Shown here: in pieces, positions 55,244 through 64,000 of the stretch
How positions within the stretch are numbered: position 1 is the first letter of the stretch
Layout: the number at the start of each line of letters is the position of its first letter
Assembly: GCF_026340975.1 (NCBI RefSeq)
Contig: NZ_JAPEOS010000001.1
Coordinates: 3,381,001 to 3,445,000 of the forward strand
Reading direction: 5' to 3'
From: Streptomyces sp. NBC_01214
Lineage (GTDB): Bacteria > Actinomycetota > Actinomycetes > Streptomycetales > Streptomycetaceae
Length of the DNA: 64,000 nucleotides
Translations under genes and position numbers: made by a program
Notes under the pieces: generated by a model
What the model was told of the DNA's origin: nothing
The model's input: only the letters and a program-made list of their open reading frames with translations
Database searches by the model: none

Positions 55244-56310
55244 ACACCCCGCCGCACTCTTCCGCGGAATCCGTCTTCTCCGTCCGCGACCTGTGGAAGG
55301 TCTTCGGTCCGAAGGCGGACCGCGTGCCCGCCGACAAGGAGCTCGCCGCCCTCGGCGCCGCCGAGCTGCGCGAGCGCACCGGCTGCACCGCCGCCGTCCG
55401 CGACGTCTCCTTCGACGTCCGCAAGGGCGAGGTCTTCGTCGTCATGGGCCTGTCGGGCTCGGGCAAGTCCACGCTCGTACGCTGCCTCACCCGGCTCATC
55501 GAACCGACCTCGGGCACGATCTCCATCGACGGCGAGGACGTGCTGTCCATGGACACCGGCCGGCTCCGCGAGCTGCGCCGGCACCGGGCGGCCATGGTCT
55601 TCCAGCACTTCGGGCTGCTCCCGCACCGGACGGTGCTCGACAACATCGCCTACGGGCTGGAGATCCAGGGCGTGGGACGCGGCGAACGGCGCGACCGGGC
55701 GGCCGAGTTCGTCACCAAGGTCGGCCTGGACGGCATGGAGCACCGCAGGCCGGGCCAGTTGTCCGGCGGTCAGCAGCAGCGCGTGGGCCTCGCCCGGGCC
55801 CTCGCCGTGGACCCCGAGGTCCTGCTGTTCGACGAGCCGTTCAGCGCGCTGGACCCGCTCATCCGCCGGGACATGCAGGAGGAGGTCGTGCGCCTGCACC
55901 GGGAGGAGGGACGCACGATGGTCTTCATCACGCACGACCTGAGCGAGGCGCTGAAGCTCGGCGACCGCATCGCGCTGATGCGCGACGGCCGGATCGTGCA
56001 GCTCGGCACGCCGGAGGAGATCGTCGGTGCACCCGCCGACGACTACGTCAGGGACTTCGTCCGGGACGTGCCGCGCGAGCAGGTGCTGACCGTTCGCTCG
56101 GCGATGCGCCCCGCACTCACCGACGAGTCCGAGGCCGGCCCGGCGCTCGCCCCGACCGCCACCGTCCACGAGGCCATCGAGGCCGTCGCCCGGACCGGCG
56201 AGAACGCGCGGGTCGTCGAAGACGGCAGGTGCCTCGGCGTGGTCGACCGCGCGGGACTCCTCGGTGTCGTCGCCGGGATACCGGCCGGGACGGGAAAGGC
56301 GGTGGCCTGA
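55240..56310 (+). CDS. Glycine betaine/choline ABC transporter ATPase (ProV/OpuAA type)
   Basis: 356 residues. Walker [30 protein letters not shown], signature [14 protein letters not shown], Walker [24 protein letters not shown], then a C-terminal regulatory tail with one CBS-like unit ([30 protein letters not shown]). The N-terminal DLWKVFG followed by a KELAALGA insert is typical of ProV/OpuAA. CBS regions in this family sense ionic strength. Translationally coupled to betA. Confidence 0.9.
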   Translation: MNTPPHSSAESVFSVRDLWKVFGPKADRVPADKELAALGAAELRERTGCTAAVRDVSFDVRKGEVFVVMGLSGSGKSTLVRCLTRLIEPTSGTISIDGEDVLSMDTGRLRELRRHRAAMVFQHFGLLPHRTVLDNIAYGLEIQGVGRGERRDRAAEFVTKVGLDGMEHRRPGQLSGGQQQRVGLARALAVDPEVLLFDEPFSALDPLIRRDMQEEVVRLHREEGRTMVFITHDLSEALKLGDRIALMRDGRIVQLGTPEEIVGAPADDYVRDFVRDVPREQVLTVRSAMRPALTDESEAGPALAPTATVHEAIEAVARTGENARVVEDGRCLGVVDRAGLLGVVAGIPAGTGKAVA

Positions 56311-56420
56311 TGTACGGCCATACGACCTGGCCGCCGCCGTGCGGCACGACCGGCGCCGGCATCGGCGCCGACGCCCGCACCGACGCGGTGCCGGCCCACA
56401 CCGGGCGGTGGAACCGATGA
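56310..56420 (+). CDS. 36-codon micro-ORF bridging ATPase and permease genes
   Basis: A short frame, [17 protein letters not shown] onward, whose ATG overlaps the ATPase stop (TGATG) and whose TGA overlaps the permease ATG (ATGA at 56417-56420). It is positioned so that a ribosome could pass from gene to gene by termination-reinitiation. The peptide is Gly/Thr/Pro-rich with no recognised domain and may have no function of its own. Whether it is translated cannot be told from sequence. Confidence 0.4.
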   Translation: MYGHTTWPPPCGTTGAGIGADARTDAVPAHTGRWNR

Positions 56421-58408
56421 CCACCACCGTCACCCCCGCCCCGCCGCGCCCCACGACCACGACCACCACCACACCCCCCACCGACGACGGACCCGGAGTG
56501 CTGCGCACGCTCGCGCACCACCGCGGTCGGCTCATCGGCGTCTGCGCGGCGCTCGGGCTCGTCCTCGGCTGCGTCCTCCTGGGCGCCGGGAACTGGCCCG
56601 CGGCGCTCTCCGTCGACCTGTCAGGACCGCTCGAGCGCACCAGTGACTGGATCATCGACAACCGCGACGGCCACCCGCTCTTCCTCTACTTCTTCGGGCA
56701 CGTCAGCAACGCCGTGGTCCTGTCCGTCCGCGCCGTGTACCTGGTGCTGCTCGCCCTCGGCTGGGCCGGCGTCACCGCCGCCGCCGCGCTGCTCGCCTGG
56801 CGGGTGGCGGGAGTCCGACTCGCGCTGACCTCCCTCGCCGCCTTCTCCGTGTGCGGACTGCTCGGCATGTGGGTGCCCACCATGCAGACGCTCGCCCTGA
56901 TGGTGGTCGCCGTCGCCGCGTCCGTGCTGCTCGGAGGCCTCCTCGGGCTGGCCGCCGGCCTGTCGGACCGGATGCACCGGATCCTGCGGCCCGTACTGGA
57001 CACCATGCAGGTGCTGCCGGCCTTCGCGTACCTCCTGCCCGTCGTCCTCGTCTTCGGCATCGGCGTGCCCGCGGCCGTCCTCGCGACCGTCGTCTACGCG
57101 GCCCCGCCCATGGCCCGCCTCACCGCGCTCGGCCTGCGCGACGCGGACGCCGGGGTCGTGGAGGCCGCCACCTCCCTCGGCGCCACCGGCAGACAGCGGC
57201 TGTTGACGGCCCGGCTGCCGCTGGCCCGCAAGGAACTGCTGCTCGGCGTCAACCAGTCGATCATGATGGCACTGGGAATGGCCGTGATCGCGTCCGTCAT
57301 CGGCGCGGGCGGTCTCGGCGACCGCGTCTACCAGGCCCTGGCCTCCGTCGACGTCGGCGCCGCCCTCGCCGCGGGCGTGCCGATCGTGCTGCTCGCCATC
57401 GCCCTGGACCGGGTCACCGCCGCCGCGGGGGAGCGGATCGGCCAGGCCCCGGCCGACCGGTCCGGGATCCGCTGGGCCGTCGCCGCGGCGGTGACCGTCG
57501 CCGTCGCCGTCGGAGCCCGCCTGCTCGACCGGCTCTCCTGGCCCGACGCGTGGACGGTGGACATCGCCGGGCCCGTCAACGAAGCGGTCGACTGGATGAC
57601 CGCCCACCTCTACTCCGGCGTGCCCCTCATCGGCGGCACCGCGGACTGGGCGGGGCACTTCACCACAGGGGTCCTCAATCCCCTGCGCGACGGACTGCAG
57701 TGGCTGCCCTGGTGGACGGTCCTGCTGACCGTCGGCGTACTCGCCCTGCTCATCGGCACCTGGCGCACCGCTGCGACCGCCGTCCTGGCGATGGCCGCAA
57801 TCGGTGTCCTCGGCGTCTGGGACCCGGCGCTCGACACCCTGTCCCAAGTCCTGGCCGCCGTTGCCGTGACCCTGCTGATCGGCTTCGCCCTCGGCGTCGC
57901 CGCGGCCCGCAGCAGCCGTCTGGGGCGCGCGCTGCGTCCGGTGCTCGACGTCTTCCAGACGATGCCGCAGTTCGTCTACCTGATCCCCGTCGTCGCCCTC
58001 TTCGGCGTGGGCCGCGCCCCGGCCGCCGCGGCCGCCGTGGTCTACGCGCTGCCCGCGGTGGTGCGGATCACGACCCAGGGCTTGCGCGCGGTGGACCCGG
58101 CCGCGCTGGAGTCCGCGCGCTCGATGGGCGCGACCGGGCGGCAGCAACTGCTCCAGGTCCAACTGCCGCTGGCCCGGCCCGCGCTGCTGCTGGCCGTCAA
58201 CCAGGGCGTGGTGCTCGTCCTCGCCGTCGTCGTCATCGGCGGCCTCGTGGGCGGCGGTGCGCTCGGCTACGACGCCGTCTTCGGCCTCGCTCAGGGCGAC
58301 CTGGCGACCGGCCTGGTCGCCGGCGCGGCGATCGTCTGCCTCGGCCTGATGCTCGACCGCGTCACCCAGCCGACCGGTCGCCGTGACCCCGCCGGAAAGG
58401 GGGCCTGA
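56417..58408 (+). CDS. Glycine betaine/choline ABC transporter permease, two fused ProW-like halves
   Basis: 663 residues. A Pro/Thr-rich cytoplasmic start, then two homologous permease units of about 300 residues. Each has a lead helix, a PALD/DTLSQ-like loop and the EAA motif that contacts the ATPase (EAATSLGATGRQRLLTARLPLARKE near 250; ESARSMGATGRQQLLQVQLPLARP near 570). The internal duplication replaces the usual homodimer. Works with the upstream ATPase and the downstream binding lipoprotein. Confidence 0.9.
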   Translation: MTTTVTPAPPRPTTTTTTTPPTDDGPGVLRTLAHHRGRLIGVCAALGLVLGCVLLGAGNWPAALSVDLSGPLERTSDWIIDNRDGHPLFLYFFGHVSNAVVLSVRAVYLVLLALGWAGVTAAAALLAWRVAGVRLALTSLAAFSVCGLLGMWVPTMQTLALMVVAVAASVLLGGLLGLAAGLSDRMHRILRPVLDTMQVLPAFAYLLPVVLVFGIGVPAAVLATVVYAAPPMARLTALGLRDADAGVVEAATSLGATGRQRLLTARLPLARKELLLGVNQSIMMALGMAVIASVIGAGGLGDRVYQALASVDVGAALAAGVPIVLLAIALDRVTAAAGERIGQAPADRSGIRWAVAAAVTVAVAVGARLLDRLSWPDAWTVDIAGPVNEAVDWMTAHLYSGVPLIGGTADWAGHFTTGVLNPLRDGLQWLPWWTVLLTVGVLALLIGTWRTAATAVLAMAAIGVLGVWDPALDTLSQVLAAVAVTLLIGFALGVAAARSSRLGRALRPVLDVFQTMPQFVYLIPVVALFGVGRAPAAAAAVVYALPAVVRITTQGLRAVDPAALESARSMGATGRQQLLQVQLPLARPALLLAVNQGVVLVLAVVVIGGLVGGGALGYDAVFGLAQGDLATGLVAGAAIVCLGLMLDRVTQPTGRRDPAGKGA

Positions 58409-58409
58409 C

Positions 58410-59378
58410 ATGGCTCGCACCACACGCTCCGCCGCACTCGCAGCGGCCGCCGCCCTCGCACTGACGGCCCTCACGGGCTGCGGCGCCGCCGACATGACCC
58501 GCCAGGCCTCCCCGTACGCCGACGCGAAGGGCTCCCGCACGGTGACGCTGTCCGTGCAGTCGTGGGTGGGCGCGCAGGCCAATGTCGCCGTGGCCCAGTA
58601 CCTGCTGGAGCACGAACTCGGCTACCGGGTGGACACCGTCCAGATCGACGAGGTACCCGCCTGGGACGCGCTCAGCCAGGGCCGGGTGGACGCCATCCTG
58701 GAGGACTGGGGCCACCCCGAGCAGGAGAAGCGGTACATCGACGACAAGGGGACCATCGAGCGGGGCGGCGACCTCGGAGTGACCGGCCACATCGGCTGGT
58801 TCGTGCCGACGTACTTCGCCGAGGAACACCCGGACGTCACCGACTGGAAGAACCTCAACAAGTACGCCGACCAGTTCCGCACCGCGGAAAGCGGCGGCAA
58901 GGGCCAGTTGCTGGACGGCTCCCCGTCCTACGTGACGAACGACAAGGCCCTCGTGAAGAACCTGGACCTCGACTACCAGGTCGTGTTCGCGGGCTCTGAG
59001 GCGGCGCAGATCACGCAGATCAAGCAGTTCGCCAAGGAGAAGAAGCCGTTCCTCAGCTACTGGTACAAGCCCCAGTGGCTGTTCGAGAAGGTCCCGATGA
59101 CCGAGGTGGCGCTGCCCGAGTACAAGGAGGGCTGCGACGCCGACCCGCAGAAGGTGGCCTGTGCCTACCCGCACACGCCGCTGCAGAAGTTCCTCAACGC
59201 CCGCTTCGCGGCCGACGGGGGCGACGCCGCGGCCTTCCTGAAGAAGTTCCGGTGGACGACCGAGATGCAGAACGACGTCGCACTGATGATCGCCGAGGAG
59301 AAGCTGTCTCCGCAGCAAGCGGCGGCCCGCTGGGCGGAACGGAACGAGGCCACCTGGCGGTCCTGGCTCCCGTCCTGA
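58410..59378 (+). CDS. Glycine betaine/choline-binding lipoprotein (OpuAC/ProX type)
   Basis: 322 residues. Lipoprotein signal with LTGC (Cys 25). OpuAC-type binding domain: SVQSWVGAQANVAVAQYLL, VDAILEDWGHPEQ, HIGWFVPTYF, FLSYWYKPQWLF. The several Trp and Tyr residues suit an aromatic cage for a quaternary ammonium head group. Starts directly after the permease stop. Ends the operon, followed by a strong hairpin. Confidence 0.9.
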   Translation: MARTTRSAALAAAAALALTALTGCGAADMTRQASPYADAKGSRTVTLSVQSWVGAQANVAVAQYLLEHELGYRVDTVQIDEVPAWDALSQGRVDAILEDWGHPEQEKRYIDDKGTIERGGDLGVTGHIGWFVPTYFAEEHPDVTDWKNLNKYADQFRTAESGGKGQLLDGSPSYVTNDKALVKNLDLDYQVVFAGSEAAQITQIKQFAKEKKPFLSYWYKPQWLFEKVPMTEVALPEYKEGCDADPQKVACAYPHTPLQKFLNARFAADGGDAAAFLKKFRWTTEMQNDVALMIAEEKLSPQQAAARWAERNEATWRSWLPS

Positions 59379-59382
59379 CACG

Positions 59383-59418
59383 GCGGCCCGGAAGGGACCC
59401 CTGTCCCTTCCGGGCCGC
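59383..59418. terminator. Strong hairpin terminator of the betaine operon
   Basis: 16-bp perfect stem (59383-59398 with 59403-59418) and 4-nt loop, four bases after the lipoprotein stop. Confidence 0.82.
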
Positions 59419-59514
59419 AGGTGCCGGACACCGGTGGTGCTGCGGTCGCGGTGCTGCGGGTCGCCGGGGCCCCGCCCGGGGACGATACTGAAGGTCACGG
59501 TGCGTGGAGGCGAC

Positions 59515-61611
59515 ATGCGTGAACCGGAGCATCGCGGCCCGGGGCCGGCCCCGGGCTCCGTCAGCGGCACGGCAGCGGTCGTCTTGGATGACGCAGGCGT
59601 GGTCATCGCCCGTTCGCAGGGGGCCGCGACGCTGTTGGAATGCCCACCGGGCCAGACCTGCGCGCCCTTGCTGGGGATGGTGCCGCGCACCGGAGCGGAT
59701 ACGGGACCGGTCGGGCACCTGATGACCGTTCCGGGTGGCGATCACACCGGCCAAAAGGTCCCGCTGGCCTGCACGGTCGTCCGGCTCGCGGCTCACGCTC
59801 CGGGCGGTGCGGGCGCCGCCACGCAGTGGCTCGTCCTGGTCGCCCCGGCGGAAACGGCGGAGGAGGCGGCCGAGCGCGATGCGCGAAGACGCCGGACGGG
59901 GCTCGCCCAAGCCGCCGCCGCGGGCATCGGCACCTCCCTGGACGTGATAGAGCTGGCCGAGACCCTGGTGAATCTGCTCGTCCCGGACTTCGCCGACCTG
60001 GCGACCGTGGACATCGCCGAGAACGTGCTGGTGGGCGACGAGCCCCCGCACTTCCACACCAGCGGCGACGTCCGCCTGCGCCGGACCTCCGCCGCGCAGA
60101 GCCCGGAGATATCCGCCGAGGACCTGCTGGCGGTGGGAGAGACGCTTCCTCCGGTGACGGACAGCACGTTGATGCGCCCCCTCATGGAGGGGCTGCCCGT
60201 GCTGGTGCCGAACGTCGCCGTCCTGCAAGCCGAGCTCGGCGTGAATCCGACGGCCCTACCGTTGTTCGTCCCCAGCGGAGCGCACTCCTCCGTAGCCATG
60301 CCGCTCTACGCACGCGGCCTGATCCTCGGTTGCGTCACGGTCTGGCGCAGTCAGTTGCCTTCCGCGTTCGGCGAGGAGGACGCCGCACTGCTGAAGGACG
60401 TCGTGTCCAGGGCCGCACTCGGCGTGGACAACGCGCGCCGCTACACCAAGGAACACCGGTCGGTGGTGACCCTGCAGCGGAGCCTGCTGCCGCGCTCGGC
60501 CCTGGACTCCGCCGCCGCCGAAACGGTGGGCGTCTACCAGCCGGCGGGCGGCGGCTCGGGAGTCGGCGGAGACTGGTTCGACGTGATCCCCCTGCCGTCG
60601 TTGCGCGTCGCGTTCGTCGTCGGGGACGTCGTCGGCCACGGCCTCGACGCCACCGCGGCCATGGCGCGCCTGCGGACCGCGGTGCAGACCCTCGCCGACC
60701 TCGACCTGGATCCGGGCGAGCTGCTCACGCACCTCGACGACCTGGTGCTCGGTTTCTCCGAGGAGCAGATGACCAGCGAATCCCACGCGGAGCATGCGGG
60801 GCGCTCGGAGCGCTCGGAGCCGGCGGTGCTGGGAGCGACGTGCCTGTACGCGGTCTACGACCCGGTGACGGGGCAGTGCGCCACTGCCGCCGCCGGACAT
60901 CCGCCGCCGGTCCTCCTGCCGCCGGACGGGGAACCGGTCTTCCTCGGTGTGACGCCGGGGCCGCCGTTGGGGGTGGGCGGAGTGCCGTTCGAGGTGACGG
61001 AGTTCGACGTGCGGCCCGGCAGCATGCTCGCGTTCTTCACGGACGGACTCGTGGAGAGCCGGGGCGGCGACATCGAGGAGGGGATGGAGAGACTGAGGGG
61101 CTCGTTCGCCGGAGCCGACCCGGGGCTGCCGCTCGACGAACTCAGTCGGGCAGTGTTCGACGGGGTGCGGCCCCAAGAGTCCGTCGACGACGCCGCCTTG
61201 CTGCTCGCCCGCATCCACGCGCTCCCGCCCGACCAGGTCGCCGAGTGGGAACTCGAAGCCGACCTCTCGCTCGTCGCGCACGCCCGTGAGCTGGTGGTGG
61301 GCCAGCTGTCCGAGTGGCAGCTGGACGAACTGGGCTTCGTGACCGAACTCGTCGCCAGCGAGCTCGTCACGAACGCGATCCGCTACGCAGGGGGACCGGT
61401 CGGGCTCCGGCTGATCCGCGACCGGGTGCTCGTCTGCGAGGTGTCCGACCCCAGCAGCACCCAGCCGCGCCTGCGTCGTGCACGGGAAACGGACGAGGGC
61501 GGCCGGGGCCTGTTCCTCGTGGCCCAGCTCACCGACCGATGGGGCTGCCGGTTCACCGGCACCGGCAAGACCATCTGGACGGAGCAGCCCATCGGCGGGT
61601 CCCTCGGCTAG
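59515..61611 (+). CDS. GAF-SpoIIE phosphatase-HATPase signalling protein
   Basis: 698 residues. A short PAS-like start (about 20-120), GAF domain (about 145-310), SpoIIE/PP2C phosphatase (about 320-550: LQRSLLPRSALDS, GDWFDVIPLP, VGDVVGHGLDA, LAFFTDGLVE) and C-terminal ATPase (about 575-695: ELVTNAIRYAGG, DEGGRGLFLVAQL). Paralogue of the protein at 10301-12745, with one fewer sensor domain; the two share a near-parallel C-terminus. Expected to control an anti-sigma/antagonist pair not found nearby. GGAGG four bases before the ATG. Being next to the osmoprotectant operon suggests, but does not prove, a link with osmotic stress. Confidence 0.9.
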   Translation: MREPEHRGPGPAPGSVSGTAAVVLDDAGVVIARSQGAATLLECPPGQTCAPLLGMVPRTGADTGPVGHLMTVPGGDHTGQKVPLACTVVRLAAHAPGGAGAATQWLVLVAPAETAEEAAERDARRRRTGLAQAAAAGIGTSLDVIELAETLVNLLVPDFADLATVDIAENVLVGDEPPHFHTSGDVRLRRTSAAQSPEISAEDLLAVGETLPPVTDSTLMRPLMEGLPVLVPNVAVLQAELGVNPTALPLFVPSGAHSSVAMPLYARGLILGCVTVWRSQLPSAFGEEDAALLKDVVSRAALGVDNARRYTKEHRSVVTLQRSLLPRSALDSAAAETVGVYQPAGGGSGVGGDWFDVIPLPSLRVAFVVGDVVGHGLDATAAMARLRTAVQTLADLDLDPGELLTHLDDLVLGFSEEQMTSESHAEHAGRSERSEPAVLGATCLYAVYDPVTGQCATAAAGHPPPVLLPPDGEPVFLGVTPGPPLGVGGVPFEVTEFDVRPGSMLAFFTDGLVESRGGDIEEGMERLRGSFAGADPGLPLDELSRAVFDGVRPQESVDDAALLLARIHALPPDQVAEWELEADLSLVAHARELVVGQLSEWQLDELGFVTELVASELVTNAIRYAGGPVGLRLIRDRVLVCEVSDPSSTQPRLRRARETDEGGRGLFLVAQLTDRWGCRFTGTGKTIWTEQPIGGSLG

Positions 61612-61799
61612 GCGCCCGCCGCCCGCCATCCGCCGCCCGCCCCGCCGCCGCCCGCCCGCCGCTGCGCGGGCTGCCGATCGCTCCGCGTGCGCGCGTACGG
61701 TCCACCCGGTAGCGTCGAGAGCGAGCGTTCCGTCCACACCACTGCCGCGCCCGGGCCCGGCGGGGCCGCCGCCGATGTTCGGCAGAGGAACGAGAACCC

Positions 61800-63356
61800 A
61801 TGCCACAGCACGCCATCCACGCGGTGACCGCCGCGGCCGCTCTGGTCTCCCTGGCAGCGTTCGGCCCCATACCGAGCAGCACGCCGTCACCACCCGCCCA
61901 GTCCACCACTCGGACCGGTTCGCCGGCCCCGTCCCGGTTCGTGCCCGGCCCTTGCCCGAAGCCGCCCGAGCCGATCGCCGCGCTCGCCGACGCACGGTGC
62001 GGGTACCTCGAGGTTCCCGAGAACCGCTCCCGCCCAGGCGGCCGGACCATCAAGCTCGCCGCGGCGGTCATTCCGGCTGCCGAACCGGCCACCCCGGCCC
62101 AGGACCCCGTGGTGTTCATGGCGGGCGGCCCCGGTGGCGATACGTTCGACGACATTCCGTTCCTCGTCGAGTCCGGCCTGAACAAGGGCCGCGAACTGAT
62201 CGTCATGGCCCAGCGCGGCAACCTCTACGACCAGCCGAACCTCGCCTGCCCTGAGATCGACCGCTTCAACGCCCGTGCCGTGGGCCTGGGCTACGACGCG
62301 AAGCAGGCGGAACGGCTCATGCTGAAGGCCGTGAAGGAGTGCCGCGACCGCCTGACGGCCGACGGCGTCGACCTGAGCGCCTACAACACCACCGAGAACG
62401 CCGCCGACTTCGCCGACCTGCGCAAGGCGCTGCACGTCCCCCGGTGGAACGTCTACGGGTACTCCTACGGCAGCGACCTGGCCCTGACCTACCTGCGCCT
62501 GCACCCCGAGGGAATCCGCGCCGTGGCGATCGACTCGGTCACACCTCCCCAGAGCGCGACCTTGCCGTGGGGATGGAGCAGCGCCGCCGAGGGGATCGAC
62601 CACGTCTTCGCGGCGTGCGCGGCGCAGCCCGCCTGCAAGAGCCGGTACCCGGACCTCCCCCGCATGCTGACGGAGCAGGTGCGCAAGTTGGAGGCGCACC
62701 CCCTGACGCTGAACGTCCCGCCGCCGGGCGGAGGGAAGCCGGTCAAGGTCGTCCTCGACGGGGGCGCGCTGCTGAACCTGATCGTCGCCTCCGCTCCCCG
62801 ACCCAAGGACCTCCCGGCGGCGCTCGACGAGCTCAGCCGCGGAAACCCGGAGCGATTCGCACGGGCCCGCGCGGCCGGATCGGTCCAGAACGTCGGCGCG
62901 TTCGCGCACGGCCTGACGGAATCGGTGGCGTGCAGCGAGTGGGCGCCGGGGTCCTCGGAACCCGACGTGCTGAAGGCGGGGCGCAAGGCCTTCCCCGGGT
63001 GGCCGGACACGGTCTTGGCCCAGGTGCCGCAACTTCCCTTCCAGTACCCGGTGTGCCGGGTCTGGAACGTTGCGGACCGCGCGTCCGTCCAGCGGGTGGC
63101 CACGGTCAGTTCGGTGCCCGCGCTCCTCGTCTCCGGCACGTTCGACGCGAAGACCGGGGCGAGTTGGGCGAAGGGCGTGGCCCGCGACCTGTCCCGCTCG
63201 ACCGCCGTACAGATCCCCGGGATCGGCCACTGGGTGGTCCCGCAGTCGCCCTGTGCGCAACGCGTCCTGGCCTCGTTCCTCGCTCGCCCGACCGCCCCCG
63301 ACACCAGCTGCGTGGACGGCCTGGAGCCCGAACCGTTCACGATCATCCCGAAATGA
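61800..63356 (+). CDS. Secreted alpha/beta hydrolase (tripeptidyl-aminopeptidase-like)
   Basis: 518 residues. A hydrophobic but short Sec-type signal (AVTAAAALVSLAAFGPIP) precedes the mature enzyme. Features of the S33/TAP family: CGYLEVPENRSRPGG, oxyanion region MAGGPGGDT, nucleophile elbow GYSYGSDLAL near 221, and the C-terminal TAP-like domain with catalytic His in PGIGHWVVPQSPCA near 478. Probably an exported peptidase or esterase. A paralogue follows 12 bases downstream. Confidence 0.88.
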   Translation: MPQHAIHAVTAAAALVSLAAFGPIPSSTPSPPAQSTTRTGSPAPSRFVPGPCPKPPEPIAALADARCGYLEVPENRSRPGGRTIKLAAAVIPAAEPATPAQDPVVFMAGGPGGDTFDDIPFLVESGLNKGRELIVMAQRGNLYDQPNLACPEIDRFNARAVGLGYDAKQAERLMLKAVKECRDRLTADGVDLSAYNTTENAADFADLRKALHVPRWNVYGYSYGSDLALTYLRLHPEGIRAVAIDSVTPPQSATLPWGWSSAAEGIDHVFAACAAQPACKSRYPDLPRMLTEQVRKLEAHPLTLNVPPPGGGKPVKVVLDGGALLNLIVASAPRPKDLPAALDELSRGNPERFARARAAGSVQNVGAFAHGLTESVACSEWAPGSSEPDVLKAGRKAFPGWPDTVLAQVPQLPFQYPVCRVWNVADRASVQRVATVSSVPALLVSGTFDAKTGASWAKGVARDLSRSTAVQIPGIGHWVVPQSPCAQRVLASFLARPTAPDTSCVDGLEPEPFTIIPK

Positions 63357-63368
63357 CCGGGAGGGCAG

Positions 63369-64000
63369 ATGGCATCTCACCCAGCACCCCGTCGGCGCCG
63401 CACCGCTCGACGGCTCCTGACGACGTCGGCCGGCATGGTGACCGGTCTCCTCGTCTCCGGCCTGCTCGCAGCGCCCGCTCCGGCGCAGTCCCGTACCGAC
63501 GCCAGCGCCGGCCCCGACGAGCCGATCGGCACGGTCGCCCGGACGGTGGGCGACGCCCGCTTCGAACCGGGCCCCTGCCCGAAGACGCCGGAACCGATCG
63601 AAGCGCTCGACGAGGCCCGCTGCGGAACGCTCACCGTCCCCGAGAACCGAGCCGCCCCGACCGGCAAAACGATCGAGCTCGGTGTCGCGATCGTCCCCGC
63701 CGCGACCGACGAGCCGAAACCCGACCCCATCGTGTGGCTCGCGGGCGGACCCGGTGACGACGCCGTGGGGGAGGCGAAGATGGCGATCGACGGCGGCCTG
63801 AACCGCGACCGAGACGTGATCTTCATGTCCCAGCGCGGTACGTACTCGGCCGAGCCGAACCTCCTCTGCCCCAACATCGACGAGTTCAACGCACGCTCCG
63901 TCGGCCTCGTCTACGACGCCCCGTCCACCGAACGCCTGCACGTCGAGGCCACGAAGGCCTGCCGCGACCGACTGGCGGGCCGCGGCATCGACCTCAGCGC
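63369..64000 (+). CDS. Secreted alpha/beta hydrolase, paralogue of preceding gene (partial at right edge)
   Basis: About 210 N-terminal residues visible. Twin-arginine-like basic start (RRRRTARRLLTTSAG), hydrophobic stretch, cleavage near APAPAQS. Then the same order of motifs as its neighbour: CGTLTVPENRAAPTG, LAGGPGDDAV, MSQRGTYSAEPNLLCP, ACRDRLAGRGIDLS. The nucleophile and C-terminal domain lie beyond the window. GGGAGGG before the ATG. A tandem duplicate by descent. Confidence 0.85.
   Translation, partial: MASHPAPRRRRTARRLLTTSAGMVTGLLVSGLLAAPAPAQSRTDASAGPDEPIGTVARTVGDARFEPGPCPKTPEPIEALDEARCGTLTVPENRAAPTGKTIELGVAIVPAATDEPKPDPIVWLAGGPGDDAVGEAKMAIDGGLNRDRDVIFMSQRGTYSAEPNLLCPNIDEFNARSVGLVYDAPSTERLHVEATKACRDRLAGRGIDLS

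Overview
The window is a stretch of chromosome from a high-GC actinomycete, almost certainly Streptomyces. The pointers are the strong G+C bias at third codon positions, frequent GTG starts, DmdR/IdeR-type iron boxes, SpoIIE phosphatase/ATPase fusions, a coelichelin-type siderophore locus, and a rare TTA (bldA-type) leucine codon in cchC. I recognised no rRNA, tRNA, CRISPR array, insertion sequence or phage gene. The content is accessory: several specialised-metabolite loci separated by signalling, stress and secreted-protein genes.

Layout, left to right. (1) 1-1735: a class III lanthipeptide locus read leftward, a 41-residue precursor followed by a LanKC-type synthetase cut by the window edge. 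(2) 1962-9800: a 14-blade WD40 protein, a secreted protein resembling beta-pore-forming toxins, a TPR protein, three consecutive secreted glycine-rich proteins and a soluble Ser/Thr kinase, most followed by strong hairpin terminators. (3) 9881-12745: an orphan LuxR-type DNA-binding protein and a PAS/GAF/SpoIIE/ATPase regulator. (4) 12856-20695: a compact leftward lipid-like biosynthesis cassette, MMPL exporter, KS-AT-ACP-alpha-oxoamine synthase megaenzyme and phosphopantetheinyl transferase. (5) 20982-21257: a stand-alone glycogen-binding (CBM48) protein.

(6) 21336-41712: a coelichelin-type siderophore cluster (cchC to cchJ order) with iron boxes before cchC, cchF and cchJ. The A-domain specificity codes of the trimodular NRPS read as formyl-hydroxyornithine, threonine and hydroxyornithine. 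The formyltransferase, ornithine hydroxylase and MbtH genes that accompany it in S. coelicolor are not in this window. Its two ABC exporter subunits carry mutually complementary broken ATPase motifs.

(7) 41745-47088: a decayed amidohydrolase fragment, then the conserved but functionally unknown five-gene STM4015-STM4011 operon: LRR protein, ATP-grasp-like protein, alkaline-phosphatase-fold hydrolase and two radical SAM enzymes. (8) 47267-48662: a small protein plus a DUF6745 protein. (9) 48761-51829: a second class III lanthipeptide locus in which lyase-kinase and cyclase are separate proteins and the precursor has two adjacent SxxSxxC motifs. (10) 52209-59378: an osmoprotectant operon that oxidises choline to glycine betaine and imports related quaternary amines. 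(11) 59515-64000: a second SpoIIE/ATPase regulator and two tandem secreted alpha/beta hydrolases, the last cut by the right edge.

Start codons, domain limits and functions are read by eye from translation and motifs. No database search was possible.
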